From RFSX01 sp965230215 (lineage in GTDB: Bacteria > Bacteroidota > Bacteroidia > Chitinophagales > Saprospiraceae), in the NCBI GenBank assembly GCA_965230215.1, contig CBDDKN010000001.1:1860001-1924000 (forward strand): a stretch of 64,000 nucleotides of DNA, in the 5' to 3' direction. The notes below the pieces were generated by a model. It was given only the letters and a program-made list of their open reading frames with translations, was not told the DNA's origin and made no database searches. The position numbers and the translations under genes were made by a program. How positions within the stretch are numbered: position 1 is the stretch's first letter; each line of letters starts with the position of its first letter. Shown here piece by piece: positions 18,501-26,686 of the stretch.

Positions 18501-20553
18501 TTACAGCTACTGGAGGTGTGTTATCAACAACAGTAACAAGAATAGTAGTTCTTCCAACATTACCACAACAATCTTCAGCTAAGTACTCGATTTCGTGAAC
18601 ACCTAGAGGAGCACCGAATAGTACGTAACCATCTGTAGCGTTGCCTGAAAGCTCAAGTCCTTGTCTGTTACCAATTGTATAGCTAACATCAGCATCACAA
18701 TCATCACCAATATGCTCTGGGTGAGGAAGGTTAACTGTAGCTGTACACTCCCAAGGATCTACACTTACTGTAGCATCAGGAACTGTAAGGAATGGAGGAT
18801 TTTGATCAATAGACTTGATGATCTGTCCATATGTAATGAACTGACCAGAACACCAATCAAGTACTGTCCAGTTTCTCAATACTTTTCTGTTACCGTTACA
18901 TCCTTCGGCACAAGCATCGATTTCACTGTCAGTGTAACCAACGATGATGTTACAAGCTTCGTTATTGATAGCCTGAGCGTGAGGACCACCTGATCCTACA
19001 CCATCTTGGTAGTAGTGAGGGTATGCCCAACGGATACCTTCGTTATTTTCAACAACAAGGTCAACATCCAACTCATCTGGATCAACATTGTTATCATCTG
19101 TATCTCTATCTACTGTTGTAGGATCGTCAAAGAAAGCAGCAATACCTTCTGGAGACACATCAACACCACATGGAAGTTCAATAACTTCTGGTGGTACTAC
19201 TAGAGAATCTTCTTTTGCTTCAAAAATTGGGTTACCAAGAGGATCAAGCGCGTAGCCTGTTACTCTTGTGAAATCCAATGGTCTGAAGAAATACTCTCTT
19301 GTACAGCTTACAGTTCCTCTAGAACCATCAGCTCTTTGGAATCCAACTGTCCAAGTTCTAGTCAATCTTGTACCAATACAAGCACCTAAGCTAGTCCACT
19401 GATCGTAGAAGCTTACATCTTCTTCATCCCAGTTGTCACAGTTATCAGTCATTGCATCCTCAGCAAAGTCTTCATAATCCTCTTGTACCAGGTCATCTCT
19501 AAGACCATCGTCATATCTCAACTGAAGAATTGGTTGCTCATAGCAGTTAAGAATACAGTCAGGATCATAATCATTAGCAGAAGTACCATTTACCGGAGGG
19601 CAAATCTCACAATCGATTACTGGATCTGTTTTGTCTTCAAATAGAATTGTTCCCCAACAGCTGTTACCTGAACAAATATCTGTAACACTATAGTTAAGGG
19701 TCTGGCCAATAATTGGCTCATCGATGCTAACTGGCGCACCAATTGAAGTAGTTACTTCGAAATCATAATATAATTCATCAAAATCGCCTTCAAGAAGCAT
19801 GTCAGCAGTAATGTCACTTCCACAAGAAGAGTTTACCGTTACATTAACATGGTTGTTACAGCTCAAATCTGGAGCAACACCATCTTCTTTTAATTGGATT
19901 TTGGCATCATCAAAATAAATAGCACCTCCGTCATTACCTGGCTGAATGAACAATACAAGAAGTCTTACGAATCTTGTATCATCTGGCGTAACACCTACAG
20001 TTCTCATTTCTGTCCAACGACCTTCAGCATAAGAAAAGTCAAATCTTTCAGATTCAGTAAAACCTAGTAGACCAAAGTTCGCATCCAAGTACTGCACCTG
20101 AACAATACCAAAGTTTGGATTATTGTCGGCAATGTGATCATTGAATGGAGCTTGGTTACACTCGCTTTCTTTTGGTGAATACATGTCGATAGCACCAACG
20201 TAGGTTTGACCTTCTTCAGCAGCTACCGGAGATGAGATCAATACTGACTCTCCTGAGAAAGTACCAAACATTTTAACAACATTCTGCCCATTTCCCGGAG
20301 CAGCTACTGTTTCGTTTGGCTGACAGTAAAAATCTGGAGTTTGCAGCAGGAATGCGTTTCCGAACGACTGCCAATCGTCAATTCCTGACCCACCACCTAC
20401 AAAACCAGTCGTTCCATCTTCGAACTTACCGTTTTGCAGTAGATTAGGACCAAGGTCACCACCTGCATTACAATCATTGTTAATTTGTGAAAATGTCGGG
20501 GTACTAAGTACGACTAAAAGCACCCACATGGCTAAATTTTTTGCCAATTTCAT
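15589..20553 (-). CDS. Giant T9SS-secreted protein with Ig/HYR-like modules and a dockerin-like pair (paralogue A)
   Basis: 1654-aa extracellular protein. It has a signal peptide (residues 1-23, ending TPTFSQ). An N-terminal lectin-like module (~25-230, LLQNGKFEDGTTGF to IYFDDAKI) is followed by repeated cysteine-rich Ig/HYR-like modules containing DKTDPVIDC, EDCCGNVGRT and VDNTPPVAVSKEF. Next come a carboxypeptidase-regulatory-like segment and a dockerin-like EF-hand pair (YLNGVSTLDLIMIQRHILGQ; ADVNNDNSITAVDLIELRKL). The end is a T9SS type A sorting domain (LYQNEPNPFNDFTTIGFELP). Role unknown; structural or adhesive surface function is inferred. It shares its whole architecture, except the lectin-like module, with the protein at 33274-37680, and has the same 14-base leader before the ATG. 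Confidence 0.88.
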   Translation of the reverse strand: MKLAKNLAMWVLLVVLSTPTFSQINNDCNAGGDLGPNLLQNGKFEDGTTGFVGGGSGIDDWQSFGNAFLLQTPDFYCQPNETVAAPGNGQNVVKMFGTFSGESVLISSPVAAEEGQTYVGAIDMYSPKESECNQAPFNDHIADNNPNFGIVQVQYLDANFGLLGFTESERFDFSYAEGRWTEMRTVGVTPDDTRFVRLLVLFIQPGNDGGAIYFDDAKIQLKEDGVAPDLSCNNHVNVTVNSSCGSDITADMLLEGDFDELYYDFEVTTSIGAPVSIDEPIIGQTLNYSVTDICSGNSCWGTILFEDKTDPVIDCEICPPVNGTSANDYDPDCILNCYEQPILQLRYDDGLRDDLVQEDYEDFAEDAMTDNCDNWDEEDVSFYDQWTSLGACIGTRLTRTWTVGFQRADGSRGTVSCTREYFFRPLDFTRVTGYALDPLGNPIFEAKEDSLVVPPEVIELPCGVDVSPEGIAAFFDDPTTVDRDTDDNNVDPDELDVDLVVENNEGIRWAYPHYYQDGVGSGGPHAQAINNEACNIIVGYTDSEIDACAEGCNGNRKVLRNWTVLDWCSGQFITYGQIIKSIDQNPPFLTVPDATVSVDPWECTATVNLPHPEHIGDDCDADVSYTIGNRQGLELSGNATDGYVLFGAPLGVHEIEYLAEDCCGNVGRTTILVTVVDNTPPVAVSKEFIVLSLTNVGNQVDEFQGVAKLYAEDVDNGSYDGCTDVTFEVRRTPVCDADDAEWGPFVTFCCEDLNGGTDANIDVELRITDENGNENIVWATVLLEDKSATIPLIPPHMFLTCDMDYNNLEMTGGIPRFFGACGEAEVECDTLEVYESTEPRELRASDGVIIDGIGPIEAPAYDPSCGFGAIRRQFRGCGDGIQWFVILPVDPFDPTTIVWPDDVVVDCDDYEVGEPSWEEATCNLVGISMEADTFYFEDGACYKILNHWSVINWCVYDPSNPSAGGRYEHVQEVKIIDTVDPVLTVADSLCFAVGTDCLSSDVSLSGSAVDDGDCASDWISWDVSIDAYSDWTEDFHYATTNPRLLPNGEPNPYHIAKTGNGVDATITLPDGIPSSKIWHRAVWRAFDGCGNTSSVTTYFQIVDKKAPTPYCLNLSTAVMSNGQVELWAIDFNVGSFDNCTDSENLLFTFTDVPPPPRDDTEYDSNDDLMWYNGTFWYYNSEDIDPDTGAGEYEGQDDYGGEVHRWEPGLRSAGKVFTAADADASGFAQVPIYVWDECGNIDFCLVNLRIVDNGGGGMAMVSGKVATEFGAEVEQVVTEMEGSLNFRDTDVTDAQGEYAFVNTPFYSDYEVRGEKNDDYLNGVSTLDLIMIQRHILGQELLDSPYKMIAADVNNDNSITAVDLIELRKLILGIYDELPENGSWKFVNADNTLDINNAWDYSQTRAIQDLASDMMAEDFIGVKIGDVNESVVANARTESTEVSNTASVVKMSYEDKQVEEGDIVEINLSTDRSDVYGYQFTLNTAGMELVDVQGMDANHVAVFNDRLTVSHNSLTAIEKDEVVTLVMRAKTDASVSELMTIGSEVTRAEAYVGQDLEVVNIDLRDNREEALFALYQNEPNPFNDFTTIGFELPEAGQATITMFDVTGKVLHVIQGQYNKGYNTVKVTREDINVSGMVYYRLQSGEQTAVRHFIAIH

Positions 20554-20567
20554 GAGATTGAGTTTTG
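20554..20567 (-). repeat. Leader element shared with the paralogous giant gene (copy 1)
   Basis: The plus-strand bases GAGATTGAGTTTTG directly precede the complement of the start codon and are identical to 37681-37694 before the second giant gene. On the mRNA this is CAAAACTCAATCTC-ATG. Confidence 0.7.
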
Positions 20568-20679
20568 GTATATTATTAATTTATAAAAACGATTTCGTCT
20601 TTGCCCATCAGGCAAATCAAGTTGCAAGGTACAAATATTCTTATTATGAGCAATAAAATATTTAATATTTTTAGCGCCT

Positions 20680-22017
20680 ATGAAAATAATATCCCATTTT
20701 TTCCTTGCGATATCAGCGGTTTTCATAACCAATTTCTGCTCCGCTCAAATTTTAGGCGTTTCGGAGTGTTTATCCGATAATGACGCAGTTATAGGCCTTG
20801 ATAGGAAGGCTTGGACATCTCAAATTGAAGACTTAAGCGAATCTTATCAATTTGACTTCGAAATCCCCGAAGAACCCCCTTTTGATTGCTATGAAGTTGA
20901 TTACGTCGACATTACGATCGATCTGGATGTACAAGATAATACAATATTGCCAGAATGTATCCTGGGCTATTGGACTCATGTACTTGATTGTGATGATCAT
21001 GACCCTATATCTTGTCCAGATATATTATATGATAGAATGGGGCTTAATACAGCCATTAGGCTGGTAAATGACCTTGAAAATGGTATGACACTCGGCGTTG
21101 ATGTGGTCGTGCTTACTGTGTCACAGAACGATGATTGTAATCAAATGCCTATAAGTCTGGGTGAATTCGTTGCAGACCTGGAAATCTGTGTAGAGATATA
21201 CTATGTACCTAAAGAAATAGATGAAGAAATCGACCTTGGTGATGATATAATAATATGTGCAGGTGATGTCATTGATATTGACGGACCAGGTGGATTTGAA
21301 GAATACCAATGGGATGGTCCAGTCACAAGTGATGAACAAACCCTTGAAGATGCTGTAGCCGGAGATTACACCTTGGAAGTATTTGACGAAGAAGGTTGCA
21401 GACTTTCAGATGACATTTCAATAATAGAAGAAGGAGACTTTTTAATCGAATTCAATGAAGAATCCCCTATCCTACTCTGTGAAAATGCCAGTGGAACCAT
21501 ATCAGCTGCTATTAACAGCATTGAAAACAACCCGGATTTTGACTATCAATGGACTTTTAATGGACAGGATATAAGTGACCTGGCTCAGATTGAAGCCACT
21601 CAGCAGGGTATTTATACGCTAGAAGTCACAAATCCTCAAACAGATTGCTCACAAATCGAGTCAATAGAAGTCAATCAGATTAGCCTTTCAGTAGCTCAAA
21701 TAGATAGCATGAGTGTAGATACACTATTTATTTGTGAGAATGATAGCATGGAAGTCAGTGCATTCGTACCTTTTGATGATAACAATACATATATATATGA
21801 GTGGTATTTCGAAAATGACACAATTAACGGAAGTCAAATACAACTTACCGAGGAAGGTACATATGTATTGAATCAATCTAACAGTCTTGGATGCCCTTCT
21901 AGTACAGATACTATTGTTGTAATCAACTCCATTTTCGAATCTGCAGGTGAGGACACACAAAGCAGTCTTTGCCAGGGTAACACATTTGACTTGAATTCTC
22001 TTTATCCAATGATATAA
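20680..22017 (+). CDS. CHU_C-type T9SS secreted protein, 5' part (frameshifted gene)
   Basis: First 445 residues of what looks like one ~1310-aa secreted protein. It has a signal peptide (MKIISHFFLAISAVFITNFC, cleavage near SAQ) and a proprotein-convertase-P-like or acidic N-terminal module (DCYEVDYVDITIDLDVQDN, ending near CVEIYYVPKEID). Ig-like modules follow, with motifs such as YQWDGPVTSD and YTLEVFDEEGCRLSDD. The frame stops at 22017 after NSLYPMI. The continuation is in the -1 frame, which is open from at least 22002 and reads L-S-N-D-I-S-L-N-G-I-W-S-E, exactly what the module should contain. One T missing from the TTT at 22001-22003 explains it. Divergent from giant paralogue A. Confidence 0.75.
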   Translation: MKIISHFFLAISAVFITNFCSAQILGVSECLSDNDAVIGLDRKAWTSQIEDLSESYQFDFEIPEEPPFDCYEVDYVDITIDLDVQDNTILPECILGYWTHVLDCDDHDPISCPDILYDRMGLNTAIRLVNDLENGMTLGVDVVVLTVSQNDDCNQMPISLGEFVADLEICVEIYYVPKEIDEEIDLGDDIIICAGDVIDIDGPGGFEEYQWDGPVTSDEQTLEDAVAGDYTLEVFDEEGCRLSDDISIIEEGDFLIEFNEESPILLCENASGTISAAINSIENNPDFDYQWTFNGQDISDLAQIEATQQGIYTLEVTNPQTDCSQIESIEVNQISLSVAQIDSMSVDTLFICENDSMEVSAFVPFDDNNTYIYEWYFENDTINGSQIQLTEEGTYVLNQSNSLGCPSSTDTIVVINSIFESAGEDTQSSLCQGNTFDLNSLYPMI

Positions 22018-24617
22018 GCTTAAATGGCATTTGGTCGGAATCAAGCAATCTCATAACAATAACAAATGGTGAAATTGCTTCAAACACCCCTCCTGGTAAT
22101 TATCAGTTTCTCTATGTTATTGATAATATGCTACCTTGTCCAAATGACACCAGTATTCATGCCGTCAACATAATACAGGAATCTATAAATGCAGGAGATG
22201 ACAATATCCAGCAGATTTGTTTTAATGAAGGAGTAGACTTGAGTACTTTGATTAATGGGGATCTCACAGGAATCTTCTATAATCAAATAGATATCCCTCT
22301 AAGCAACACCAATTTTGACAATACAAACCTTTTTATTGGTTCTAACATTTTTTACTACGTAGTAGAATCAGCCAATTGCGCGAATGATACAGCCAATCTG
22401 GAAATCGTCCTCCTCGAAGAATTGCCGGAAACACTTGTCGATGATCAACTTTGTGACGGTCAGACCATCGATATTAATGGCATTACTTATGACAGCATGA
22501 ATTCAACAGATACACAATTGCTGGTATCTGTAAATGGTTGTGATAGTATTGTGAATATTGATTTACAAATCATCAATGCTGTTTCCAGTGATTTACCTCT
22601 TGAATTGTGTGAAGGTGAATCTATAGAAATAAACGGAACACTCTTCGATGAAAGCAATGACTCAGGTCCTGTATTGTTTCCAAATGGCTCCGTAAGTGGT
22701 TGTGATAGCATAGTAAATGTAAGTGTCACCTTCCTTCAAGCATTAACTGAAACCATTACACCTTCAATTTGTCAAGATGGATCTATTGAAATAAACGGCG
22801 AAACATTCGATCAGAATAATGACAATGGGACACAGGATCTTGTAAGTGTCAGCGGTTGTGATTCTATACTGACCATTCAACTAGATATCATTCCTTCTAC
22901 CGACGAAACACTTTCCCTTGAAATCTGTGATGGTGATGTCATTACGATTAACGGAATTGATTATGACGCCAGCTCTACATCAGATACCCAAACACTGACT
23001 AACGCAGCAGGTTGTGATAGTTTGTTGAATATAAACATATCGGTACTACAGACTTCTGAATTGGTAATTAATGAAAGCTTGTGTGAAGGAGAGTCGATTA
23101 CCATTAATAACACCGAATACATGAGCAGTACTCAGGACATAATCATACTCGAGAACCAAAATGCATCCGGATGTGATAGCATAATAAACCTGCAGTTGGA
23201 GTTCTTAAGCAATTCCGAATTCACTCAAGAATTTATTATTTGTGATGGTGACAGCGTATTCATAGTAGATGAATGGATAAGTACTGCCGGTGAATTTACG
23301 GACATAATTCCTTCAGCAAACTCTTGTGATAGCACGATAATCAGCAATGTCATATTAGAAGACTGTACAGTGAGCCTGAATATCCTGAATACAATAGATG
23401 TACTTTGTGATGGTGGAGATAATGGTTCTATAGAATTAAACCTAAGCACAAATACACAAGGCTACAGCCTGTCAATTATTAACAATACAAATTTGGTATT
23501 TGAAACCACCATCGATAGTGATTTCAACTTTATAATAGATAATCTATCTGCTGGCAATTACCAACTAGTGCTCAGAGATGAAAATGGAAACATTGAAATA
23601 GAAGAATCTGTAGAAATCAGCGATCCTGACCCCGTTTCTGTATCAGTAGATTTCGAAAATGTCCTATGTAGTGGAGAATCGACAGCTTCAATCACACTAG
23701 ATATAATTGGTGGTACAAACCCTTATGATATAACTTGGTCATCTGGACAAACTGGAAGCCTCATAGAGAATTTAGCCGCGGGTATATATGCATATACCAT
23801 AACCGATAACAACAACTGTACATTTACAGGAGAGCAATTAATTGAAGAACCTATTGAACAGTTCTTCGAACTTAATTTAATTGACCCAAGCTGTTCGGAA
23901 GTTCAGAACGGTATTGTCGAAGTAACAGCTGCAGGTGGTGGAAATCCGCCTTACCAATACAGTATCAATGGATCGGCTTTCCAAAACACAACAGTTTTCG
24001 ACAACTTGTCTGAAGGACAATACATAATAGTTATGTCTGATTCGGAATCATGTACTCAGGAATTGGCCGTGAGCCTCCTTGCTTCCAATGATTTGATGGT
24101 TGACCAGGTGCCTCCAATTACGATTGACCTGGGAGAGACTTATCAGCTTTCCTTGAATGCCAATTTCGAAGTTGATTCCATCGCCTGGTCGAACCCAGCT
24201 ATATTAAGCTGTAGCAATTGTCTTGATCCGATTATATCGACTCAGAACAGCACCACCCTATCAGCTGAGTTATATGATGCAAATGGATGTTTTACAACGA
24301 TTGAAATATTGATTACAGTGGAAGAGCCTAGGTTCAATGACATCTATCTTCCCAATATCATCAGCGTAAATTCTGTCACTGGCACCAATGATACATTTGT
24401 ACCATTGATATCTCAACAATCAACGATCGAATTTATTTCGATGCAGATTTATGATAGATGGGGTAACCTGATCTTTGAAGAACAGGGCGAACTACAAGGA
24501 TGGGATGGCTATATCAACGATAGAAAAGCTATTCCGGGTGTATATGTATACCAAATTGAGTACACATTAAACGGTGAAAATCTTGTATTGCAAGGACAAT
24601 TAAGTCTTGTCAATTAG
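22002..24617 (+). CDS. CHU_C-type T9SS secreted protein, 3' part (frameshifted gene)
   Basis: Continuation of the 20680 gene; the ATG at 22128 is internal and has no signal peptide, so this is not a separate gene. It has six ~50-residue repeats, each with an L/I-C-x-G-x-x-I-x-I-N core and a G-C-D-S-I ending (LCDGQTIDINGITYD, ELCEGESIEINGTLFD, SICQDGSIEINGETFD, EICDGDVITINGIDYD and two weaker). Two SprB-like repeats follow (YDITWSSGQTGSLIENLAAG; YQYSINGSAFQNTTVFDNLS). The end is a gliding-motility CHU_C domain (MQIYDRWGNLIFEEQGELQG, then YVYQIEYTLNGENLVLQG), the type B T9SS sorting signal. It is probably an adhesin or surface-attached protein (inference). Confidence 0.78.
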   Translation, partial: LSNDISLNGIWSESSNLITITNGEIASNTPPGNYQFLYVIDNMLPCPNDTSIHAVNIIQESINAGDDNIQQICFNEGVDLSTLINGDLTGIFYNQIDIPLSNTNFDNTNLFIGSNIFYYVVESANCANDTANLEIVLLEELPETLVDDQLCDGQTIDINGITYDSMNSTDTQLLVSVNGCDSIVNIDLQIINAVSSDLPLELCEGESIEINGTLFDESNDSGPVLFPNGSVSGCDSIVNVSVTFLQALTETITPSICQDGSIEINGETFDQNNDNGTQDLVSVSGCDSILTIQLDIIPSTDETLSLEICDGDVITINGIDYDASSTSDTQTLTNAAGCDSLLNINISVLQTSELVINESLCEGESITINNTEYMSSTQDIIILENQNASGCDSIINLQLEFLSNSEFTQEFIICDGDSVFIVDEWISTAGEFTDIIPSANSCDSTIISNVILEDCTVSLNILNTIDVLCDGGDNGSIELNLSTNTQGYSLSIINNTNLVFETTIDSDFNFIIDNLSAGNYQLVLRDENGNIEIEESVEISDPDPVSVSVDFENVLCSGESTASITLDIIGGTNPYDITWSSGQTGSLIENLAAGIYAYTITDNNNCTFTGEQLIEEPIEQFFELNLIDPSCSEVQNGIVEVTAAGGGNPPYQYSINGSAFQNTTVFDNLSEGQYIIVMSDSESCTQELAVSLLASNDLMVDQVPPITIDLGETYQLSLNANFEVDSIAWSNPAILSCSNCLDPIISTQNSTTLSAELYDANGCFTTIEILITVEEPRFNDIYLPNIISVNSVTGTNDTFVPLISQQSTIEFISMQIYDRWGNLIFEEQGELQGWDGYINDRKAIPGVYVYQIEYTLNGENLVLQGQLSLVN

Positions 24618-24630
24618 AATTGACTACTTT

Positions 24631-25791
24631 CTATTCTTGGAAAACTCTTATGTAATCAACGTACATGCGTTGAGGAAATACAGTTGTTTCATCAGGATAG
24701 CCCGGCCAATTTCCGCCAACTGCTATATTAAATAGGAAAAAGAATTCCTGATTAAATGGATAATTCAACTCTGCAACATCCGTTTCAGTCAATTGGAAAT
24801 ATTCTTCATCATCAACATACCATTTGATGCTGTTCTGTTCCCATACAATACTGAATACATGGAACTCATCAGAAAATTTAGCACCTCCTTTAAGGGTATA
24901 TGCTGCCCCTTTATTTCTGCTAAAAGACCAACCTTGTTCTCCCCAATGCGCAGTACCGTGTACTTTACTTGGCTCCCGACCTATCAACTCCATAATATCA
25001 ATTTCACCGCAGTACGGCCAACCCACATCAAAGAAATTGGCACCCAACATCCATAAAGCAGGCCATATTCCCTGACCTTCGGGCAGCTTGGCTCTAATAT
25101 CAACCCGCCCAAACGCAAATTCCTGCTTATCAGCAGTAATCATTCGTGTAGACGTATAACCTCCATCTTCTTCCCTGGCCTCAATTACAAGAAGCCCATC
25201 ATCAACAGTGGCATTATTGGTAGTATAATTCTGCAATTCATTATTTCCCCAACCAGTAGCGCCTTCTTCAAACCTCCAGTTATCAAGATCTATCTGTCCA
25301 TCATTGAATTCATCATTCCAGACAAGTGTGTATCCCTCATATTCAAGTGGGGTCACATATCCATCTCCGGTAGTGCCCTCTGACTGATCATCATTTTCAA
25401 TAGTTCCAATGGCACTGCCATTGCTGATTGTAGCACCAGCAGCATTTGAAATAACAACTCTAAACTGTTCATCTTCTTCTTTCAGGTTATCACCAAGGAC
25501 CTGGACTACAATATTCTTGCTTGTCTCACCCGCAGCAAAAGTCAAACTGCCATCTCCTGCTACATAATCTTGACCACCTACGGCTGTGACATCCTCAATC
25601 ATATATTCAACTGAAACGCTTGACTGGCTAGGACCTGATAGTCGCACACGAAATGTAAAATCTGTATTAGAATTCCCTTCAGCGGCGCTAAAACTGTCGA
25701 TAGTCATCTGTATGTTGTCAGAGCCTGTGGAGGGCTCTGATTTTGAACATGCCAGAAATACCAATCCTATAAATATCAGTTTGATTCTCAT
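24631..25791 (-). CDS. GH16 endo-beta-glucanase (laminarinase-like) lipoprotein with Calx-beta domain
   Basis: Surface or periplasmic glycan hydrolase. The lipoprotein signal ends at Cys15 (IGLVFLAC). Residues ~27-135 form a Calx-beta domain (DFTFRVRLSGPSQSSVSVEY; IENDDQ). Residues ~150-386 form the GH16 catalytic domain, with Trp-rich WPALWMLGANFF and the complete active-site motif GEIDIMELIG (E263, D265, E268), where the first Glu is the nucleophile and the last the acid/base. The bulge-type E-I-D-I-M-E motif is typical of laminarinases. It is last in the SusCD operon, 9 bp after the PKD lipoprotein gene, and defines the locus as probably beta-1,3-glucan-directed. Confidence 0.93.
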   Translation of the reverse strand: MRIKLIFIGLVFLACSKSEPSTGSDNIQMTIDSFSAAEGNSNTDFTFRVRLSGPSQSSVSVEYMIEDVTAVGGQDYVAGDGSLTFAAGETSKNIVVQVLGDNLKEEDEQFRVVISNAAGATISNGSAIGTIENDDQSEGTTGDGYVTPLEYEGYTLVWNDEFNDGQIDLDNWRFEEGATGWGNNELQNYTTNNATVDDGLLVIEAREEDGGYTSTRMITADKQEFAFGRVDIRAKLPEGQGIWPALWMLGANFFDVGWPYCGEIDIMELIGREPSKVHGTAHWGEQGWSFSRNKGAAYTLKGGAKFSDEFHVFSIVWEQNSIKWYVDDEEYFQLTETDVAELNYPFNQEFFFLFNIAVGGNWPGYPDETTVFPQRMYVDYIRVFQE

Positions 25792-25800
25792 ACTACTTTT

Positions 25801-26679
25801 CTATTTTGCTTCAAGAGTGAACCTCCATAGGACCCCTCCTGCATCTATTTTTAAAACAATTAAATCCTTTGACCCATCATTATAAAAATCAAAGACGGAA
25901 TAAGTTGTACTTTCTTGAGGCATATTTGTTTCTGCACCATTTGTAACCTTAGGAAGTCCAATAAAAGAACCGAGTCCGGTTACCTGTAGATCGTTATCGT
26001 CACCATTTGGAAGGATTACAAATTCATGCTCCCCTGCTCCCCATGTCGACTGACTTGGCTGAAGGAGCGTTTCATCAATACATTCAAATCCAAAGCCCAT
26101 ATAATCCTCCGCCCAGATATCGCCGTTGGTCACATAAGACATGGTTCCATCTTCCGAGAAGACCCATCTGTCATCCCAGGCACAAGACCTTGTATTAACT
26201 TCTTCTTCTGGGTTTTGCCAAAAAGTTTGAGACTCATCTGGCGGACCAACCCACAAAGCTCCCTCTCCTTCGAATAGACCCCATGACTTGGAATCACAAT
26301 TTGTAAGGAATTCAAAGAAAGGTGAAGAAGTACAATCTGGCTTAACATCCTCATCTACAAGAATGATATCCGTAGCTGTAGCAAAGCCAGCCTGATTAAA
26401 AGCTGTCAAGGTCACCGTATACGAACCCATTCGAGGATAAAAAGCAGTAATCGATTCACCGCTGGCCTTGTTGCCATCACCCAGATCCCATTCATGCAAG
26501 AATGTGCCTGCAGTTGTATTGGTAAGAATGTAGGTGTTTGGCTCAGCACCTGCCGTGATTTCAAATGTTGCCGCAAAGGGTGGATCACCAAGATCTATTT
26601 TTTCATCTATGCTTGGCTCACAAGCGCAAACAATCAAAGTCATCAAAAAGAATATATATCTCAAATTCATTTCTTTCAA
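25801..26679 (-). CDS. PKD-domain lipoprotein, probable surface glycan-binding protein
   Basis: Third position of a SusC-SusD operon, where SusE/F-like glycan-binding lipoproteins usually sit. It has a lipoprotein signal (FFLMTLIVCAC), a PKD domain (~35-112, with LHEWDLGDGNKASGESITAF and GSYTVTLTAFNQAG), then an unassigned ~180-residue C-terminal domain that starts with DCTSSPFFEFLTN and is rich in Trp (TFWQNPEEE, CAWDDRWVFSED, DIWAEDY), as expected for a carbohydrate-binding face. Translation may begin at ATG 26679 or the ATG three codons on. Binding specificity is inferred from the GH16 neighbour. Confidence 0.78.
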   Translation of the reverse strand: MKEMNLRYIFFLMTLIVCACEPSIDEKIDLGDPPFAATFEITAGAEPNTYILTNTTAGTFLHEWDLGDGNKASGESITAFYPRMGSYTVTLTAFNQAGFATATDIILVDEDVKPDCTSSPFFEFLTNCDSKSWGLFEGEGALWVGPPDESQTFWQNPEEEVNTRSCAWDDRWVFSEDGTMSYVTNGDIWAEDYMGFGFECIDETLLQPSQSTWGAGEHEFVILPNGDDNDLQVTGLGSFIGLPKVTNGAETNMPQESTTYSVFDFYNDGSKDLIVLKIDAGGVLWRFTLEAK

Positions 26680-26686
26680 TTTATCT

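Noticed and set aside
15898..19203. Several 60-160-codon plus-strand frames across the giant gene
   Set aside because: They are antisense shadows of a long, domain-rich coding frame and lack signals or families.
20600..20616. TTTGCC-N5-GGCAAA inverted repeat in the leader of giant paralogue A
   Set aside because: Short and not shared with paralogue B; it may form a small hairpin but there is no support for a function.
21997..22006. Programmed -1 ribosomal frameshift at the break
   Set aside because: The codons TCT CTT TAT do not form an X-XXY-YYZ slippery heptamer and no stimulatory hairpin is obvious just downstream; a single-base deletion is simpler.
22430..23380. Repeated DNA that might be a CRISPR or tandem-repeat array
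   Set aside because: The repeats are protein-level, degenerate and in frame; there are no identical DNA repeats with unique spacers.
22128..24617. A separate gene starting at ATG 22128
   Set aside because: The frame is open well upstream with module-like sequence and there is no signal peptide; it is the 3' part of the frameshifted 20680 gene.
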